Assembly (NCBI GenBank): GCA_016699695.1 | Contig: CP065006.1 | Location: 1-64,000 of the forward strand | Direction: 5' to 3' | From: Bacteroidota bacterium | GTDB lineage: Bacteria; Bacteroidota; Bacteroidia; Bacteroidales; UBA10428 | DNA length: 64,000 bases | Shown here: in pieces, positions 61,430-64,000 of the stretch | How positions within the stretch are numbered: position 1 is the stretch's first letter | Layout of the letters: each line of letters starts with the position of its first letter | The notes under the pieces: model-generated | Told to the model about the DNA's origin: nothing | The model's input: only the letters and a program-made list of their open reading frames with translations | Database searches by the model: none | Program-made: the position numbers and the translations under genes

Positions 61430-62842
61430 CTATGCTCCACGAGCAAAAAGTACAGTTTTAAAGGTTTTAAAAAACAACTCCACATCGGATTTCAACGACC
61501 AGTTATCGATGTATTGGATATCCATACGCACCCAATTGTCGAACTTCACATCGTTGCGGTTCGGCACTATTTGCCAGGTACATGTCAGACCAGGTTTCAC
61601 GGCAAGCCTTTTCAGTTGCCACTCTTCGTATTTGCTTACTTCACAGGGCAGCGGTGGCCTGGGGCCGATTAATGACATTTCTCCTTTAATCACATTAAAA
61701 AGTTGTGGAACCTCGTCGAGGTTGGTTTTGCGTAAAATACGTCCTACGTGCGTAATACGCGGATCACGTTTTATTTTAAAGGTTGGTCCGTCGCTTTCGT
61801 TCAGAGCCAGCAGTTTGGCTTTCAATTCTTCGGCATTGATTACCATGGTGCGGAACTTATAGATGTAAAACTTCCGACCATGCAGCCCGACTCTTTCCTG
61901 TTTAAAAACAATGGGCCCATCGGAAGTTAATTTAATAGCCAGCCCGATGGCTAACAGAAAAGGCGAAAGTGTAATTAAGATGCAAAATGCAATGCCAATT
62001 TCCAGTATGGATTTTACCGAATGAAGGTAATTGTTAATTGGGGTATTCTCGATGGTTAGAAATGGAATATTGTAAAGGTAGCGTGTACGGAAAGAGTAAT
62101 TTACCGGGAGGGGAATTTTCGCCTGCACTCTTACAGTAATGCCCAGAGTGGAACAAAAGTCGATAAGCTTGTATAGCTTTTCAGGATGCGAGGTACAGTC
62201 GAAACAGATCAATTCATCCACAATGTCGTAACGGAGCAAGCTTTTAATGTTGACATTCTTTGGATGTATTTTTACCACTTTGCGAAATTGTTGACGAATG
62301 ATGGCTGAATCGGTAATAATATACAGGATTTTGATTCCCCATTCCTTCTGGCTCAGAATTTTTTCGATGATGGGTCCACTTTGGTCGTTGGCTATGATGG
62401 CTACGTTACGAATATTGTGCCCATTGGCCCTGAATAGCCGCACGGTTTTAAAAGTAATGAGCCTGATAACAAACAAACTGATAAAATTTAAGATCACAAA
62501 CAATCCGATAGCTATCGAAGGGAAGCTATCGAACTTTATAATCAGGTCCAATACAAAAAGTATAAATCCACCAATGGTCGATAACCTGATAAAATCGCCC
62601 AAAATAACCATGGCAGAACTGGTACGTGGTATGCGGGCAAGGTTAGTGGCCTTTAAAAGTACAACCCATATGAAAAGTACAATTGCTGCTACAATGAAAA
62701 ATTCACTGGCGAAGTTCACTTCTTCCCAAGTATAGCGGTGTACAAGATAAGAAGCTATAAACAGGGTTGTAAGGGTTACCTTAAGATCGATAAACCCTAA
62801 AAACAATTTAATGAGTTTGTGACGGCTTATTCGGATAGACAT
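61430..62842 (-). CDS. Undecaprenyl-phosphate glycosylphosphotransferase (WcaJ/WbaP-like)
   Basis: Integral membrane enzyme of 470 residues that starts polysaccharide synthesis by transferring a sugar-1-phosphate to undecaprenyl phosphate. It has four N-terminal helices (for example FLGFIDLKVTLTTLFIASYL), a CoA-binding-like middle domain (NVAIIANDQSGPIIEKIL), a fifth helix (LEIGIAFCILITLSPFLLAI) and the catalytic bacterial-sugar-transferase domain. That domain shows FKQERVGLHGRKFYIYKFRT, KTNLDEVPQLFNVIKGEMSL, IGPRPPLP and the VKPGLTCTWQI tail. It is alone here, without glycosyltransferases or wzx/wzy beside it. Confidence 0.92.
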   Translation of the reverse strand: MSIRISRHKLIKLFLGFIDLKVTLTTLFIASYLVHRYTWEEVNFASEFFIVAAIVLFIWVVLLKATNLARIPRTSSAMVILGDFIRLSTIGGFILFVLDLIIKFDSFPSIAIGLFVILNFISLFVIRLITFKTVRLFRANGHNIRNVAIIANDQSGPIIEKILSQKEWGIKILYIITDSAIIRQQFRKVVKIHPKNVNIKSLLRYDIVDELICFDCTSHPEKLYKLIDFCSTLGITVRVQAKIPLPVNYSFRTRYLYNIPFLTIENTPINNYLHSVKSILEIGIAFCILITLSPFLLAIGLAIKLTSDGPIVFKQERVGLHGRKFYIYKFRTMVINAEELKAKLLALNESDGPTFKIKRDPRITHVGRILRKTNLDEVPQLFNVIKGEMSLIGPRPPLPCEVSKYEEWQLKRLAVKPGLTCTWQIVPNRNDVKFDNWVRMDIQYIDNWSLKSDVELFFKTFKTVLFARGA

Positions 62843-63247
62843 AGTGTGGCTTTGGCTTTTGGTTGAATAAATTTACAGCTATAAAAATGGAACTAATAGT
62901 TAATTTTAACCAGTAGGGCAGATTAGTTGACCAACGATGCTATTTACATGGTAAGCGAAAAAAGAGGGTTTTTACCCATGTTTTTAGCAGATATAATGAA
63001 ACCATTTCAGGATGTTTATACTGTCGGTAAGCAATGCATTATCAAATTATCAGCTTAGCTGTAGCCTTCTTAAAATTTCCTGGAACAATACCGGGCAATC
63101 ATATAGAAATAAATACTCTCACATTGACTTGTAAAAAGATAAATAAACGTTAAAAACGTGTCTATTTCGAATTGCTTTGCTGTTTAATACACAATCTTTT
63201 TATATTTGCCTGCAGTTAAAATGTTATTCTAATTATTTTTTTGGTTT
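62843..63247. other. Intergenic region with the promoter of the 63248 gene
   Basis: About 400 AT-rich bases between two divergently arranged genes. I see no gene. The promoter at 63176-63208 is the only clear signal. Confidence 0.5.
63176..63208 (+). promoter_or_regulatory. Bacteroidota promoter, both elements
   Basis: TTTG at 63176-63179 as the -33 element, 21 bases, then TATATTTG at 63201-63208 as the -7 element: the best full match in the window. It serves the gene starting at 63248, giving a leader of about 30 bases. Confidence 0.7.
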
Positions 63248-63730
63248 ATGGTTTCTAAAAGGGAGGAGAGTCTGGAAGATATGGTATCCAGGCGCAACAA
63301 GCGTTTAAAGAACTTGTTTGTAGTAAACGGTATTGATGTAAGGTTGGTAGGAGATGAGCAGAAACCAGCCGTGATTATGGATGAACATGTGGTAATATCG
63401 TGTTATGTAAAAAATTTCGACTTGCACTTTACACGTGAACCTTTCAGCGATGAGATAGTAAAAACAGTTAAGTTAAAACACGATCCGGAAATTACCAGGC
63501 TTGAGCTGCAAGAGGTGATTGAAGCATGCAAACACCGTCCTGTTTACAGGGTAAAACATTCGGGTACCGACTTATTTCTGGTTGGCTACAATTACCTAAA
63601 TAGCGAAGATGCAGTAGGGCGCTACCCTGTGTTTGCCAGAAATAAACCCAAGGTATATTTCGACCTGAGCTATGCCGAGAAGGTACTTGAAAGTCTTACT
63701 GAGGAGGGTTATCCGATTGAGATTGTCTAA
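63248..63730 (+). CDS. Cytoplasmic protein of unknown function
   Basis: Protein of 160 residues, no signal peptide or membrane segment. It has a charged N-terminal helix (EESLEDMVSRRNKRLKNLF) followed by a mixed alpha/beta body (VVNGIDVRLVGDEQKP, LFLVGYNYLNSEDAVGRYPV) and ends in LESLTEEGYPIEIV. Strong promoter in front and a clean terminator behind show an independent unit with solid expression. I do not recognise the family. Confidence 0.75.
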   Translation: MVSKREESLEDMVSRRNKRLKNLFVVNGIDVRLVGDEQKPAVIMDEHVVISCYVKNFDLHFTREPFSDEIVKTVKLKHDPEITRLELQEVIEACKHRPVYRVKHSGTDLFLVGYNYLNSEDAVGRYPVFARNKPKVYFDLSYAEKVLESLTEEGYPIEIV

Positions 63731-63751
63731 CAGTTCAAATTATCTATAGTA

Positions 63752-63782
63752 AAGGGTATCTTTTAGCAGGTACCCTTTTTTA
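63752..63782 (+). terminator. Terminator after the 63248 gene
   Basis: AAGGGTA (63752-63758) and TACCCTT (63771-63777), a perfect 7-base stem followed by T-rich sequence; 22 bases after the stop. Confidence 0.7.
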
Positions 63783-64000
63783 TTGGTACTTGATAAAATC
63801 GGCATATTCCACAAACACTTCTTCAAGGGGGGCCATTGCCTCGTACAGAAATACCGATACTTCACGCCAGCAATCCTGATTGTAAATATTCACACCCTCT
63901 TTCAGCATAAAAACACGCGAAACTGTTTTACCAGGCATTTTCTCTGTTTCAAGCTTCCACTGCAATTCAAAAGGTACAGCCTTTTGCAGAATGCTTTTGA
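63780..64000 (-). CDS. DUF4268 protein, 3' end (partial, runs off the window)
   Basis: The open frame continues to the right edge. The visible C-terminal part reads KSILQKAVPFELQWKLETEK and ends with the DUF4268 pattern GVNIYNQDCWREVSVFLYEA and EVFVEYADFIKYQ (compare G-V-N-I/V-x-N-x-D-x-W in the family). The family function is unknown. The start lies beyond position 64000. Its stop codon overlaps the terminator of the convergent gene. Confidence 0.75.
   Translation of the reverse strand, partial: KSILQKAVPFELQWKLETEKMPGKTVSRVFMLKEGVNIYNQDCWREVSVFLYEAMAPLEEVFVEYADFIKYQ

Noticed and set aside
1..64000. CRISPR arrays, tRNA or rRNA genes
   Set aside because: No regularly spaced short repeats with unique spacers, no tRNA cloverleaf with TTCGA-type T-loop and no rRNA landmarks were seen on either strand by eye; short RNA genes could have been missed.

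Overview
The window looks like chromosome of a Bacteroidota bacterium, most likely a facultatively anaerobic marine or sediment member near Marinilabiliales/Bacteroidales. The evidence is a large secreted protein with a type IX secretion (T9SS) tail and SprB-like repeat, a DUF4494 protein, a GT3-type glycogen synthase, a divergent DinB/S24 pair, and several promoters with the Bacteroidota -7 element TAnnTTTG. No rRNA, tRNA, CRISPR array or recognisable IS transposase gene was found.

Layout. 1-2100: 3' end of an unidentified gene, a non-coding stretch, a tyrosine recombinase, and a frameshifted micro-ORF. 2200-5930: outer-membrane-type protein, DUF4494 protein, DNA polymerase IV (dinB) and a divergent XRE-S24 (LexA/UmuD-like) regulator. 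5930-8430: AT-rich accessory stretch bounded by two ~90-bp direct repeats and holding a UPF0175/DUF3368 toxin-antitoxin pair, a 40-aa membrane peptide, a group II truncated haemoglobin and a MITE-like palindromic element. 8600-15150: cell-surface block with the T9SS cargo, a 55-aa protein ending in a short sorting-type tail, a phosphoethanolamine-transferase-type sulfatase and an exosortase-family protease. 15150-19650: histidine kinase with FIST sensor, an unknown exported helical protein and an NrtR-like Nudix protein.

19700-26100 is a nitrite and nitrosative-stress block. It holds NrfHA (nitrite to ammonia), a cupin, the hybrid-cluster protein Hcp, a 2x[4Fe-4S] ferredoxin-type protein and a divergent Crp/Fnr regulator of the HcpR kind. 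A perfect palindrome sits exactly where a class II activator would bind upstream of the ferredoxin promoter, and a related palindrome lies upstream of hcp. 26300-31030 is a very AT-rich defence-type island: a one-polypeptide (type IIG-like) restriction-modification enzyme, a DUF488 protein with an extra N-terminal domain, and a third protein that may be a dual-OB-fold family member.

31200-37150 is an apparent four-gene operon on the minus strand: a small cysteine-containing protein, a TPR histidine kinase, a C39-peptidase ABC exporter and its HlyD-type adaptor, with no recognisable peptide substrate. 37200-46700 carries an acyltransferase, PBP1C and a divergent alpha-2-macroglobulin lipoprotein with an intact thioester motif. 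46780-48890 is the most unusual part: four near-identical ~36-bp palindromes, embedded in two kinds of longer repeat, delimit units that carry a small membrane-protein pair, a RelE/ParE toxin-antitoxin pair, or no gene. 49000-64000 is ordinary housekeeping and signalling: TPR protein, hybrid histidine kinase, PurL, glycogen synthase, a DnaQ-GIY-YIG protein, a polyprenyl glycosylphosphotransferase, an unknown protein and the 3' end of a DUF4268 gene.

Many start sites were moved inward from the longest possible reading frame, on the basis of signal peptides, family starts or promoter position; each case is stated in its entry.
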